From Faecalibacterium sp. CAG:74 (GTDB lineage: Bacteria; Bacillota; Clostridia; Christensenellales; Aristaeellaceae): a stretch of DNA of 5,240 nt. How positions within the stretch are numbered: the stretch's first letter is position 1; the number at the start of each line of letters is the position of its first letter. The stretch lies in the NCBI GenBank assembly GCA_000437595.1, contig FR899884.1, positions 56,899 to 62,138 on the forward strand, written 5' to 3'. Under the pieces are notes generated by a model, which saw nothing but the letters and a program-made list of their open reading frames with translations, did no database searches and had not been told where the DNA came from. Shown here piece after piece: positions 1-5,205 of the stretch. The translations under genes were made by a program, and so were the position numbers.

Positions 1-588
1 CACGGCATTTATCCCTACCCGACGTCGTCCTCGCCGCTGGCGGGCTACGGCTGCGTGGGTGCGGGCGTTTCCCCGCGCGACATGACGGACATTGTGTGCG
101 TCACGAAGGCGTATTCATCCTGCGTGGGTGCGGGTGCATTCGTCTCCAAGCTGGACGGTGCGGCGGGTGACGAGCTGCGCCGCCGCGGCGGTGACGCGGG
201 CGAATTCGGCGCAACGACAGGCCGCGCGCGCGATGTCGGCTGGTTCGACGCGGTGGCGACGCGCTACGGCGTGATGGTGCAGGGCGCGACGCAGGTTGTA
301 CTGACGAATCTGGACGTGCTGGGCTATCTGGACGAGATTCCGGTGTGCGTCGCCTACGAAGTGGACGGCAAGCAAATTACGGAATTCCCGGCAACCCCGA
401 CGCTGATGCGCTGCAAGCCGGTATATGTGAAGCTGCCCGGCTGGAAGTGCGACATTCGCGGCGTGAAGTCGTATGACGAGCTGCCGGAAAACTGCCGCAA
501 GTATGTGGAGTTCATCGAGAATGCGTGCGGTGTGCCGATTAAGATGGTTTCCAACGGTCCGAAGCGCCACGAAGTGCTGTATCGCTGA
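1..588 (+). CDS. purA: Adenylosuccinate synthetase, C-terminal part (5' end outside window)
   Basis: PurA joins IMP and aspartate using GTP to give adenylosuccinate, the first committed step to AMP, in the cytosol. The frame is open from base 1, giving 195 residues up to TGA at 586-588. Full-length PurA is about 425-430 residues, so roughly the first 230, including the GTP-binding P-loop, lie upstream. Seen in the fragment: HGIYPYPTSSSPLAGYG at the left edge (the family's YP-TSS-AG region), KAYSSCVGAGAF at about residues 36-47, and GEFGATTGRARDVGWFD at 67-83. In the last motif the two IMP-contacting arginines of the GR-x-R signature are kept (R75, R77), while the next position, often Arg, is Asp. 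LTNLDVLGYLDEIPVCVAY corresponds to the guanine-recognition segment (LTKLDVLD in E. coli). VPIKMVSNGPKRHEVLYR matches the family C-terminus. GTG at 55 is internal, not a start. A terminator follows, so purA is probably not co-transcribed with hisH. Confidence 0.96.
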   Translation, partial: HGIYPYPTSSSPLAGYGCVGAGVSPRDMTDIVCVTKAYSSCVGAGAFVSKLDGAAGDELRRRGGDAGEFGATTGRARDVGWFDAVATRYGVMVQGATQVVLTNLDVLGYLDEIPVCVAYEVDGKQITEFPATPTLMRCKPVYVKLPGWKCDIRGVKSYDELPENCRKYVEFIENACGVPIKMVSNGPKRHEVLYR

Positions 589-600
589 AGTATTTGAAAG

Positions 601-626
601 AGGCAGAGAGGAATCCCTGCCTTTTT
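601..626 (+). terminator. Probable intrinsic terminator of purA
   Basis: Twelve bases after the purA stop, AGGCAG (601-606) pairs with CTGCCT (617-622) around a 10-base loop, and the run of five T at 622-626 starts at the end of the 3' arm. The stem is only 6 bp, so it may be of moderate strength. It is the natural end of the purA transcript and separates purA from the hairpin array downstream. Confidence 0.65.
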
Positions 627-717
627 CCAGAACTTTTTGCTTTAATACGCTAATGTGTTGATTTGTTTGGTTCTGTCCCGGTAAAAGCCAATAAACATGG
701 GTGCGACCCGAAGGTTC

Positions 718-851
718 CCAAAGGGCGACCGCAGACATTCATCTGTTTTCATGCCCTTTGGTCGCCTCCGCAGAGGCGAAATTCCCTGCTTTCAGAAAAA
801 AGCAGCTATGCTTGAAAGACCAGCCATTTGGTCGCGCCCATCTGGCGCGAC
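718..851. repeat. Palindromic repeat pair sharing TTTGGTCGC, with further hairpins between
   Basis: Two hairpins begin with the same 9 bases TTTGGTCGC (757-765 and 827-835). The first is TCGCCTC (762-768), loop CGCA, GAGGCGA (773-779): 7 perfect pairs. The second is GTCGCGCC (831-838), loop CATCT, GGCGCGAC (844-851): 8 perfect pairs. The arm sequences differ but pairing is kept, as expected if the structure is what is conserved. Between them CTGCTTT (786-792) pairs with AAAGCAG (799-805). Upstream, CCAAAGGGC (718-726) pairs with GCCCTTTGG (753-761). None is followed by a T-tract, so they are not ordinary terminators. They resemble a REP-like element by form only; I cannot name the family. Confidence 0.7.
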
Positions 852-883
852 ACAGCATCAATAGTCGAAAGAGCAGCTTGGGG

Positions 884-930
884 GCGCTTCTGAGGAAGCG
901 CGAAGTTACTGGCAGGGACGCTTCGCTGCC
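884..930. repeat. Two adjacent short hairpins (middle of array)
   Basis: GCGCTTC (884-890), loop TGAG, pairs with GAAGCGC (895-901): 7 perfect pairs. Then GGCAG (911-915) pairs with CTGCC (926-930). An alternative pairing links GCGAAG (900-905) with CTTCGC (921-926), and GGCGC (883-887) with GCGCC (932-936), which would fold the whole segment into one larger structure. No T-tract follows. Confidence 0.6.
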
Positions 931-976
931 TGCGCCTTTGTGGGCTGTCTCTTTGAATTGAGCGCCCGAAAAACAG

Positions 977-1045
977 TTGGGGCGTTGCCCCAAACCCCAC
1001 AAGGGACGCTGTCCCTTGACCCTGCAAGGGGAAATTTTCCCCTTG
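977..1045. repeat. Three consecutive perfect hairpins, two forming a tandem CAAGGG...CCCTTGACCC repeat
   Basis: Hairpin 1: TTGGGGC (977-983), GTT, GCCCCAA (987-993). Hairpin 2: CAAGGGAC (1000-1007), GCT, GTCCCTTG (1011-1018). Hairpin 3: CAAGGGGAA (1025-1033), a 3-base loop, TTCCCCTTG (1037-1045). Hairpins 2 and 3 are each followed by ACCC and so form two diverged copies of one unit. Loops of three bases and stems of 7-9 perfect pairs make these strong structures in RNA or in single-stranded DNA. They lie 108-176 bases before the hisH start. No T-tract follows directly, so a terminator role is not supported. Confidence 0.75.
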
Positions 1046-1134
1046 ACCCCTTTCGCGCGATTGAGTTGGTTTCACTACCATAATTCTTCCGCGTGTTGCT
1101 TTTTTTCCCCTTCCCCCTTCCGAATTTTTCCCCC

Positions 1135-1143
1135 AAGGAGGTG
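1135..1143 (+). promoter_or_regulatory. Ribosome binding site fixing the hisH start
   Basis: AAGGAGGTG is a near-perfect match to the anti-Shine-Dalgarno. It sits nine bases before ATG 1153 (11 counted from the end of GGAGG), at the long end of the usual range. It supports ATG 1153 over the in-frame GTG at 1093, which would add 20 residues not found in HisH. The spacer 1144-1152 is all pyrimidine. Confidence 0.9.
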
Positions 1144-1152
1144 TTTTCCCCC

Positions 1153-1767
1153 ATGATTGCCATTCTCGACTACGGCATGGGCAATCTCCGCAGCGTCCAA
1201 AAGGCGCTCGAATTTCTTGCCGTCCCCTGCTTCATCACCGACACCCCCTCCGCCCTTTCCACCGCCGACCACATCATCCTCCCCGGTGTCGGCGCGTTTT
1301 CCGATGCCATGACCCGCATCCGTGCGCTCCATCTCGACCGCGCCATTCTCTCCGCTGCCGATGCAGGCGTACCTATCCTCGGCATTTGTCTGGGAATGCA
1401 GATGCTCTTCCAGCACAGCGAGGAAAATGGCTTCTACGATGGTCTGGGGCTGTTCCCCGGCACCATCACGAAATTCCGCGACGCGGGGCTAAAAATCCCC
1501 CATATGGGGTGGAATACGCTCGACACACACCCGTGCGTCCTCTTTGACGGCGGACAGTCGCCGTTTGTCTATTTCGTCCACAGCTACTGTATGGCGGATG
1601 TGTCGCCGGAATGGACGACCGCCACCTGCACTTACGGGCAGACTTTCACCGCCGCCATACAGCGCGGAAACGTGATGGCAACGCAGTTTCACCCGGAAAA
1701 ATCAGGTGAAGTCGGGCTGAATATGCTCCGGCGCTTTGCGCAGTGGAAGGGGGACAAATCATGCTGA
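1153..1767 (+). CDS. hisH: Imidazole glycerol phosphate synthase, glutamine amidotransferase subunit HisH
   Basis: HisH hydrolyses glutamine and passes ammonia through the HisF barrel in histidine biosynthesis. The 204-residue length fits the family (about 196-215). It starts MIAILDYGMGNLRSV, the standard HisH opening. The oxyanion-strand motif PGVG is at residues 44-47, the nucleophile elbow GICLGMQ at 77-83 with catalytic Cys79, and the rest of the class I amidotransferase triad is His180 and Glu182 in QFHPEKSG. FVYFVHSYCM (138-147) is another conserved HisH stretch. Its last 7 bases overlap the hisF start, consistent with translational coupling of two proteins made in 1:1 ratio. Codons favour C endings (CTC, GTC, GCC), unlike hisF. 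A class I amidotransferase of another pathway is unlikely given hisF and hisC next to it. Confidence 0.97.
   Translation: MIAILDYGMGNLRSVQKALEFLAVPCFITDTPSALSTADHIILPGVGAFSDAMTRIRALHLDRAILSAADAGVPILGICLGMQMLFQHSEENGFYDGLGLFPGTITKFRDAGLKIPHMGWNTLDTHPCVLFDGGQSPFVYFVHSYCMADVSPEWTTATCTYGQTFTAAIQRGNVMATQFHPEKSGEVGLNMLRRFAQWKGDKSC
1747..1753 (+). promoter_or_regulatory. hisF ribosome binding site inside hisH
   Basis: AAGGGGG lies 7 bases before ATG 1761, within the last hisH codons. It supports ATG 1761, which yields the family-standard MLTKRIIPCLD start, over the in-frame GTG at 1743. Confidence 0.75.
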
Positions 1768-2522
1768 CCAAGCGAATCATCCCCTGTCTGGACATCCGCG
1801 ACGGTCGGGTGGTCAAGGGCGTGAACTTCGTGGATATCCGCGACGCGGGCGACCCGGTGGAAGCCGCGGTGCGCTACAATGAGGCAGGCGCGGACGAGCT
1901 GGTACTGCTGGACATCAACGCATCCTACGAGAAGCGCGGCACGATGCTGGACGTGGTGTCGCGCGTGGCGGAGCAGGTGTTCATCCCATTCACGGTCGGC
2001 GGCGGCATCAGCGACATCGACCAGATTCGCGCGCTGCTGCGGCTGGGCGCGGACAAGGTGAGCATCAATTCGCCCGCCGTGCGCAACCCGGATTTCATCA
2101 CCGAGAGTGCGCTGCGGTTCGGCAGTCAGTGCATCGTGCTGGCAATGGATGTAAAATCGCGCGCTGGCGGCGGCTGGGACGTGTATGTACGCGGCGGGCG
2201 CGAGAACACAGGGCTGGACGCACTGGAATGGGCGGCAGAGGGCGTGAAGCGCGGCGCGGGTGAAATTCTGCTGACGAGCATGGACTGTGACGGCGTGGGC
2301 GACGGTTTCGCGCTGGATGTGACACGCGCCATTGCGGATGAAGTCGGCGTGCCGGTGATTGCCAGCGGCGGTGCGGGCAAAATGGAGCACTTCCGCGACG
2401 CGCTGACCGTCGGGCACGCCGATGCTGCCCTCGCCGCGACGCTGTTCCACTTCGGCATCCTGAAAATCAGCGACTTGAAGGACTATCTGGCGCGCGAGGG
2501 CGTGCCGGTCAGGAGGACATGA
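1761..2522 (+). CDS. hisF: Imidazole glycerol phosphate synthase, cyclase subunit HisF
   Basis: HisF is a (beta/alpha)8 barrel that combines PRFAR with ammonia from HisH to give imidazole glycerol phosphate and AICAR; the latter re-enters purine synthesis. The 253 residues equal the length of the Thermotoga maritima enzyme. The catalytic aspartates fall at the same numbers as there: Asp11 (PCLDIRDGRVVKG) and Asp130 (LAMDVK). The ammonia-gate residues are present: Arg5, Glu46, Lys99 and Glu168 (equivalent to Glu167). Phosphate-binding segments FTVGGGI (77-83), DKVSINS (98-104) and IASGGAG (200-206) are seen, and ADAALAATLFH (220-230) is typical. Odd point: after the strand-6 aspartates (DCDG, 175-178) the usual DGTK-GYD reads DGVGDGFA, so Thr, Lys and Asp are replaced by Val179, Gly180 and Ala184. 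Codons favour G endings (CTG, GTG, GCG). Confidence 0.97.
   Translation: MLTKRIIPCLDIRDGRVVKGVNFVDIRDAGDPVEAAVRYNEAGADELVLLDINASYEKRGTMLDVVSRVAEQVFIPFTVGGGISDIDQIRALLRLGADKVSINSPAVRNPDFITESALRFGSQCIVLAMDVKSRAGGGWDVYVRGGRENTGLDALEWAAEGVKRGAGEILLTSMDCDGVGDGFALDVTRAIADEVGVPVIASGGAGKMEHFRDALTVGHADAALAATLFHFGILKISDLKDYLAREGVPVRRT
2511..2516 (+). promoter_or_regulatory. hisC ribosome binding site, inside the hisF end
   Basis: AGGAGG encodes the last arginines of HisF and lies 8 bases before ATG 2525. The other possible start, ATG 2519, overlaps the hisF stop as ATGA but would leave only 2 bases of spacing, too short for this site. I therefore place the hisC start at 2525; the two choices differ by two residues. 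Confidence 0.8.
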
Positions 2523-2524
2523 GC

Positions 2525-3580
2525 ATGTATGAGAGCGAATTAGCGCTGCGCCTGACTCCTTACGTTGCAGGTGAGCAGCCGAAAAACCGCAAGTTTATCA
2601 AGCTCAACACGAACGAGAATCCCTATCCCCCGTCGCCGCGCGTGGCTGAGGTGCTGCGCTCGTTCGATGCCTCGTCCCTGCGCCTGTACCCGGACATGGA
2701 TGCGACTGCCCTGCGCGAAGCCATCAGTGCAGTCGAGGGTGTCCCGGCGGACTGGGTGTTCTGCGGCAACGGCTCGGACGAAGTGCTGGCGTTTGCGTTT
2801 GCGGCGTTTTTCGCGGGCAAAACCGTCGCCATTCCGGCGGTGACGTACTCGTTTTATCCAGTTTATGCGAATTTGTACGGCGCAAAAGTCGCATCTGTGC
2901 CGATGAAGCCTGATTTTTCGGTGGATGTGGATGGTCTGCGCCTTGCCTGCCCCATTGCCTTGGCGAACCCGAACGCCCCGACCGGCATGGCGCTCCCACT
3001 GGATGTGCTGCGAGATTTGGCGGCGTACACGCGCGACTGCGGCGAAGTGCTGCTGATTGACGAGGCGTACGCGGCATTCGCGGAGGAAGTCGCCGTACCG
3101 CTCCTGCGCGAATTTGACAACGTAATAATTACCCGCACGTTCAGCAAGAGTCACGCTCTGGCGGGAATGCGCGTCGGCTATGCGCTGGGGCATCCGCGCC
3201 TGATGGCTGCCATGAAGCGCATCCGCGACAGCTTCAACAGCTACCCGGTTGACCGTTTGGCACAAGCCGCCGCGCGCGAAGCCGAGCTGGATACGGCATA
3301 CACTGCGCGCATCGTCGCCACCATCTGCCATGACCGCGATATCTGCCGCCAAGCATTAGCGGACGCGGGCATTCCCGTCCTCAAGAGCCGCACAAACTTC
3401 CTCTTCGTTAAGGCATCGGAAAATGACGCCGCGCCGATTCAGCAGCTTCTGCGCGACGACGGCATCCTTGTCCGCCACTTTAGCACGCCGAACCTGCAGT
3501 CGTATCTGCGCGTAACGATTGGCACGACGGAGGACATGCGGATCGTCACGGAGCGTCTCATCAGCAGAATAAAAGGTTGA
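2525..3580 (+). CDS. hisC: Histidinol-phosphate aminotransferase HisC
   Basis: HisC is a PLP enzyme that transfers the amino group of glutamate to imidazole-acetol phosphate, giving histidinol phosphate. The 351 residues are normal for the fold-type I, class I/II aminotransferase family. Motifs, numbered from Met at 2525: KLNTNENPYPPSP at 26-38, the HisC N-terminal signature; CGNGSDEVL (80-88), the PLP-phosphate glycine loop; ANPNAPTG (147-154); LIDEAYAAF (177-185), whose Asp contacts the PLP pyridine nitrogen; RTFSKSHALAGMRVGY (204-219), with Lys208 as the Schiff-base lysine; LRVTIGT (328-334), with the substrate-carboxylate Arg329. The gene starts two bases after the hisF stop, so it is the third gene of the operon. 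Some HisC proteins also accept aromatic keto acids; sequence alone cannot exclude this, but the neighbours point to histidine. Confidence 0.96.
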   Translation: MYESELALRLTPYVAGEQPKNRKFIKLNTNENPYPPSPRVAEVLRSFDASSLRLYPDMDATALREAISAVEGVPADWVFCGNGSDEVLAFAFAAFFAGKTVAIPAVTYSFYPVYANLYGAKVASVPMKPDFSVDVDGLRLACPIALANPNAPTGMALPLDVLRDLAAYTRDCGEVLLIDEAYAAFAEEVAVPLLREFDNVIITRTFSKSHALAGMRVGYALGHPRLMAAMKRIRDSFNSYPVDRLAQAAAREAELDTAYTARIVATICHDRDICRQALADAGIPVLKSRTNFLFVKASENDAAPIQQLLRDDGILVRHFSTPNLQSYLRVTIGTTEDMRIVTERLISRIKG

Positions 3581-3591
3581 TGCAATTGCCC

Positions 3592-3624
3592 TGCGCCGAA
3601 GGACTTTCCTCCGGCGCATTTTTT
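3592..3624 (+). terminator. Rho-independent terminator of the hisHFC operon
   Basis: A 12-base arm (3592-3603) pairs with 3607-3618 at 11 of 12 positions, with one A.C mismatch and a 3-base loop CTT. The outer part TGCGCCG/CGGCGCA is uninterrupted. Six T (3619-3624) follow at once. It begins 11 bases after the hisC stop, is the strongest terminator in the window, and makes the binding-protein gene downstream a separate transcription unit. Confidence 0.95.
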
Positions 3625-3667
3625 CATTTATAATGTAAGTTTTTCCGAAAATCCGCTCGCTTAGACG

Positions 3668-3681
3668 TGCAAAGCCTTGCA
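3668..3681 (+). promoter_or_regulatory. Candidate operator: dyad TGCAA-N4-TTGCA overlapping the -35 box
   Basis: TGCAA (3668-3672) and TTGCA (3677-3681) form a perfect 5+5 dyad, and the right arm is most of the -35 element. A regulator bound here would block polymerase. The 14 bases match the CcpA cre consensus at 11 positions but lack its central CG (GC here), so a cre call is not justified. Binding by some other regulator is inference. Confidence 0.4.
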
Positions 3682-3705
3682 TTTCCTGCGAAAACGCGCT
3701 ATACT
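3677..3705 (+). promoter_or_regulatory. Sigma-A-type promoter of the solute-binding protein gene
   Basis: A -35 box TTGCAT (3677-3682) and a -10 box TATACT (3700-3705) are separated by exactly 17 bases; the match to TTGACA/TATAAT is 4 of 6 and 5 of 6. Transcription would begin around 3711-3714, giving a leader of about 31-34 bases. It lies between the his terminator and the lipoprotein gene, where a promoter is expected. Confidence 0.75.
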
Positions 3706-3720
3706 GATTCCCGTCGGAAT

Positions 3721-3730
3721 TCGCCGGCGA
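3721..3730 (+). promoter_or_regulatory. Perfect 10-base palindrome in the leader, just before the ribosome binding site
   Basis: TCGCCGGCGA equals its own reverse complement and abuts the Shine-Dalgarno. With no loop it cannot fold well as an RNA hairpin, so any role would be as a protein-binding site in DNA. It may be chance in a GC-rich leader. Confidence 0.25.
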
Positions 3731-3736
3731 GAGGAG
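3730..3736 (+). promoter_or_regulatory. Ribosome binding site of the solute-binding protein gene
   Basis: AGAGGAG lies 8 bases before ATG 3745. It selects 3745 (or the adjacent ATG 3748) over the upstream in-frame GTG at 3667, which would lie in front of the promoter and would put 26 polar residues ahead of the signal peptide. Confidence 0.85.
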
Positions 3737-3744
3737 TTTTTCAC

Positions 3745-5178
3745 ATGATGAAAAAGAATTTGAAATACCTGTTGGCTTTGCTCTGCATCATCGTCCTGCT
3801 GCTCTGCACGGGATGTTCATCGGATAGCGCTGCACCGCAGCCCATCAGCATTACGGTCTGGACATACTACAACGGTACATTGCTGGAGAGTTTCAATACG
3901 CTCGTCAAAACCTTCAACGAAACGGTTGGCAGGGAAAAGGGCATCATTGTTGAGGCGTACAGCCAAGGCAGCGTGAACGAGCTGGAAGCCAGCGTCATGC
4001 AGTCCGCCGAGGGAAAAGTCGGCGCGGCAGCGATGCCGAACATCTTCTCCGCCTACGCCGACACCGCCTACGCACTGGACAAGCTGGGGCTGGTCGTTGA
4101 TGTCAGCAGCTATCTGACAGCAGACGAACGCGCCGCATATGTCGATAATTATCTCACCGAAGGCGACTTCGGGCAGACTGGGAGCATCAAAATCTTCCCG
4201 GTTGCCAAGTCTACCGAACTGCTTTTCCTGAATGAAACGGACTGGCAGCCTTTCGCCGAGGCGACCGGCACGCAGGAAAGCGAGATGCTCACCATCGAGG
4301 GTCTGCTTGCCGTCGCCGAGCGCTACTACAACTGGACAGACGCGCAGACCGCCACGCCTGATGACGGCAAGGCCCTCTTCGGGCGCGACGCAATGGCGAA
4401 TTATCTGCTCATCGGCGCGCAGGAGCTGGGCTGCACCATCTTCGAGGTGGATGGCGATGGGCGTCTTACGCTGCATTTCGACCGCGATATCATCCGCAAG
4501 CTCTGGGACAGCTACTACGTTCCGTTCATCAAGGGCTATTTCAGCGCTGCCGGGCGCTTCCGCAGCGACGATATCAAGACGGGCAACCTGCTGTGCTACG
4601 TCGGTTCATCCTCCAGCGGCACGTTCTTCCCCTCCCGTGTCATAACCAGCGACACCGAAAGCCATGACATCACGCTGAAAGTGCTCCCCTGCCCGAAGTT
4701 TGCGGATGGCGAATCGTTTGCTGTCCAGCAGGGCGCCGGCATGGTCGTCACGGCGGCCGATGAAGCGAAAGTGCGCGCGAGCGTGGAGTTCCTCAAGTGG
4801 TTCACCCTGCCGGAAAACGACATCAGCTTCTCCGTCGGTTCGGGCTACATGCCGGTGACAAAGGCGGCAAACAACATGGATACCATCAAGGCCGCCGGAC
4901 TGACGCTCTCCCCCGTCGTCGAGCAGGTGCTGACGGGCGCGGTCGCGACGATCAATGAGAATCGCCTGTACACACCACTGGCGTTTGAGGGCGGTCAGGC
5001 GGCGCGCAAAGTGCTGGAATACGCATTGAGCGACAAAGCCGCGGCAGACCGTGCCATCGTCGTCGAGCGAATCGCCGCGGGGATGAGCGCCGAGGAAGCT
5101 GAAGCGGAGTTCCTCACGGACGAATGCTTTGACAGCTGGTATCAGGAGACGCTGACGAAGCTGCAAGCCTACGAATAA
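3745..5178 (+). CDS. Lipoprotein extracellular solute-binding protein (ABC transporter family 1)
   Basis: 477 residues. The N-terminus MMKKNLK, a hydrophobic core (about 8-20) and LLCTGC form a lipoprotein signal peptide with Cys24 as the probable lipidated residue; the -3 position is Cys rather than the usual Leu. A short linker (SSDSAAPQP) leads to ISITVWTYYNG (34-44), the first beta strand typical of family 1 (UgpB/MalE-like) binding proteins. PNIFSAYADTAYALDKLGLVVDVSSYL and KIFPVAKSTELLFLNETDW are the expected lobe 1/hinge segments. FLKWFTLPENDISFSVGSGYMPVTKAA (from about 349) is the conserved C-terminal part that closes the cleft. The protein should sit on the outer face of the membrane and deliver a ligand to an ABC permease. 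The family suggests a sugar or similar small solute, but I cannot name the ligand. It has its own promoter, and no permease or ATPase gene is in the window. It is often labelled simply extracellular solute-binding protein. Confidence 0.9.
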   Translation: MMKKNLKYLLALLCIIVLLLCTGCSSDSAAPQPISITVWTYYNGTLLESFNTLVKTFNETVGREKGIIVEAYSQGSVNELEASVMQSAEGKVGAAAMPNIFSAYADTAYALDKLGLVVDVSSYLTADERAAYVDNYLTEGDFGQTGSIKIFPVAKSTELLFLNETDWQPFAEATGTQESEMLTIEGLLAVAERYYNWTDAQTATPDDGKALFGRDAMANYLLIGAQELGCTIFEVDGDGRLTLHFDRDIIRKLWDSYYVPFIKGYFSAAGRFRSDDIKTGNLLCYVGSSSSGTFFPSRVITSDTESHDITLKVLPCPKFADGESFAVQQGAGMVVTAADEAKVRASVEFLKWFTLPENDISFSVGSGYMPVTKAANNMDTIKAAGLTLSPVVEQVLTGAVATINENRLYTPLAFEGGQAARKVLEYALSDKAAADRAIVVERIAAGMSAEEAEAEFLTDECFDSWYQETLTKLQAYE

Positions 5179-5205
5179 TCGCCCTCGTCGCCAATAAAAG
5201 CCTGC

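Larger units (their letters stand above)
589..1152. other. 564-base intergenic interval with hairpin array and no convincing gene
   Basis: Parts in order: the purA terminator; an AT-richer stretch (about 627-698) without a clear promoter; a dense array of short inverted repeats (699-1045); a short stretch with CATAAT at 1079-1084, a possible -10 box lacking a credible -35; a nearly pure pyrimidine tract (1099-1134); and the hisH ribosome binding site. Open frames of 86-91 codons cross the array on both strands. They have no ribosome binding sites, their translations are low-complexity products of the palindromes, and they overlap one another, so I do not call them genes. The his operon promoter must lie in or before this interval, but I cannot place it. 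Confidence 0.8.

Noticed and set aside
52..134. Direct repeat of TGCGTGGGTGCGGG at 52-65 and 121-134
   Set aside because: Both copies encode CVGAG within conserved PurA motifs; the repeat reflects protein conservation and similar codon choice, not a mobile or regulatory repeat.
699..712. T-box-like string (GGGTGCGACCCG) ahead of the his operon, hinting at a tRNA-His T-box riboswitch
   Set aside because: It matches the AGGGTGGTACCGCG consensus only partly, the central bases differ, no antiterminator/terminator with T-tract follows, and it is about 450 bases from hisH. The string is better explained as a small GGGT-GCG-ACCC hairpin.
115..738. 207-codon minus-strand open frame over purA
   Set aside because: It is antisense to clearly conserved PurA sequence and has no family resemblance; GC-rich coding DNA often gives such shadow frames. 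The same applies to the long minus-strand frames over hisF, hisC and the binding-protein gene.
1043..1084. TTGACC (1043-1048) or TTGAGT (1061-1066) with CATAAT (1079-1084) as the hisH promoter
   Set aside because: The spacings to CATAAT are 30 and 12 bases, both outside the workable range, and TTGACC belongs to a repeated hairpin unit.
701..1163. Open frames of 85-91 codons across the hairpin array on both strands
   Set aside because: They lack ribosome binding sites, overlap each other in several frames, and their translations only mirror the palindromes; one also runs into the hisH start region.
2519..2524. hisC starting at ATG 2519 with ATGA overlap of hisF
   Set aside because: The only Shine-Dalgarno (AGGAGG 2511-2516) would be 2 bases away; ATG 2525 has 8-base spacing.
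3629..3634. Perfect TATAAT as a -10 box just after the his terminator
   Set aside because: No -35 box lies at 16-18 bases upstream; that position is inside the terminator stem. The TTGCAT/TATACT pair further downstream is a better promoter.
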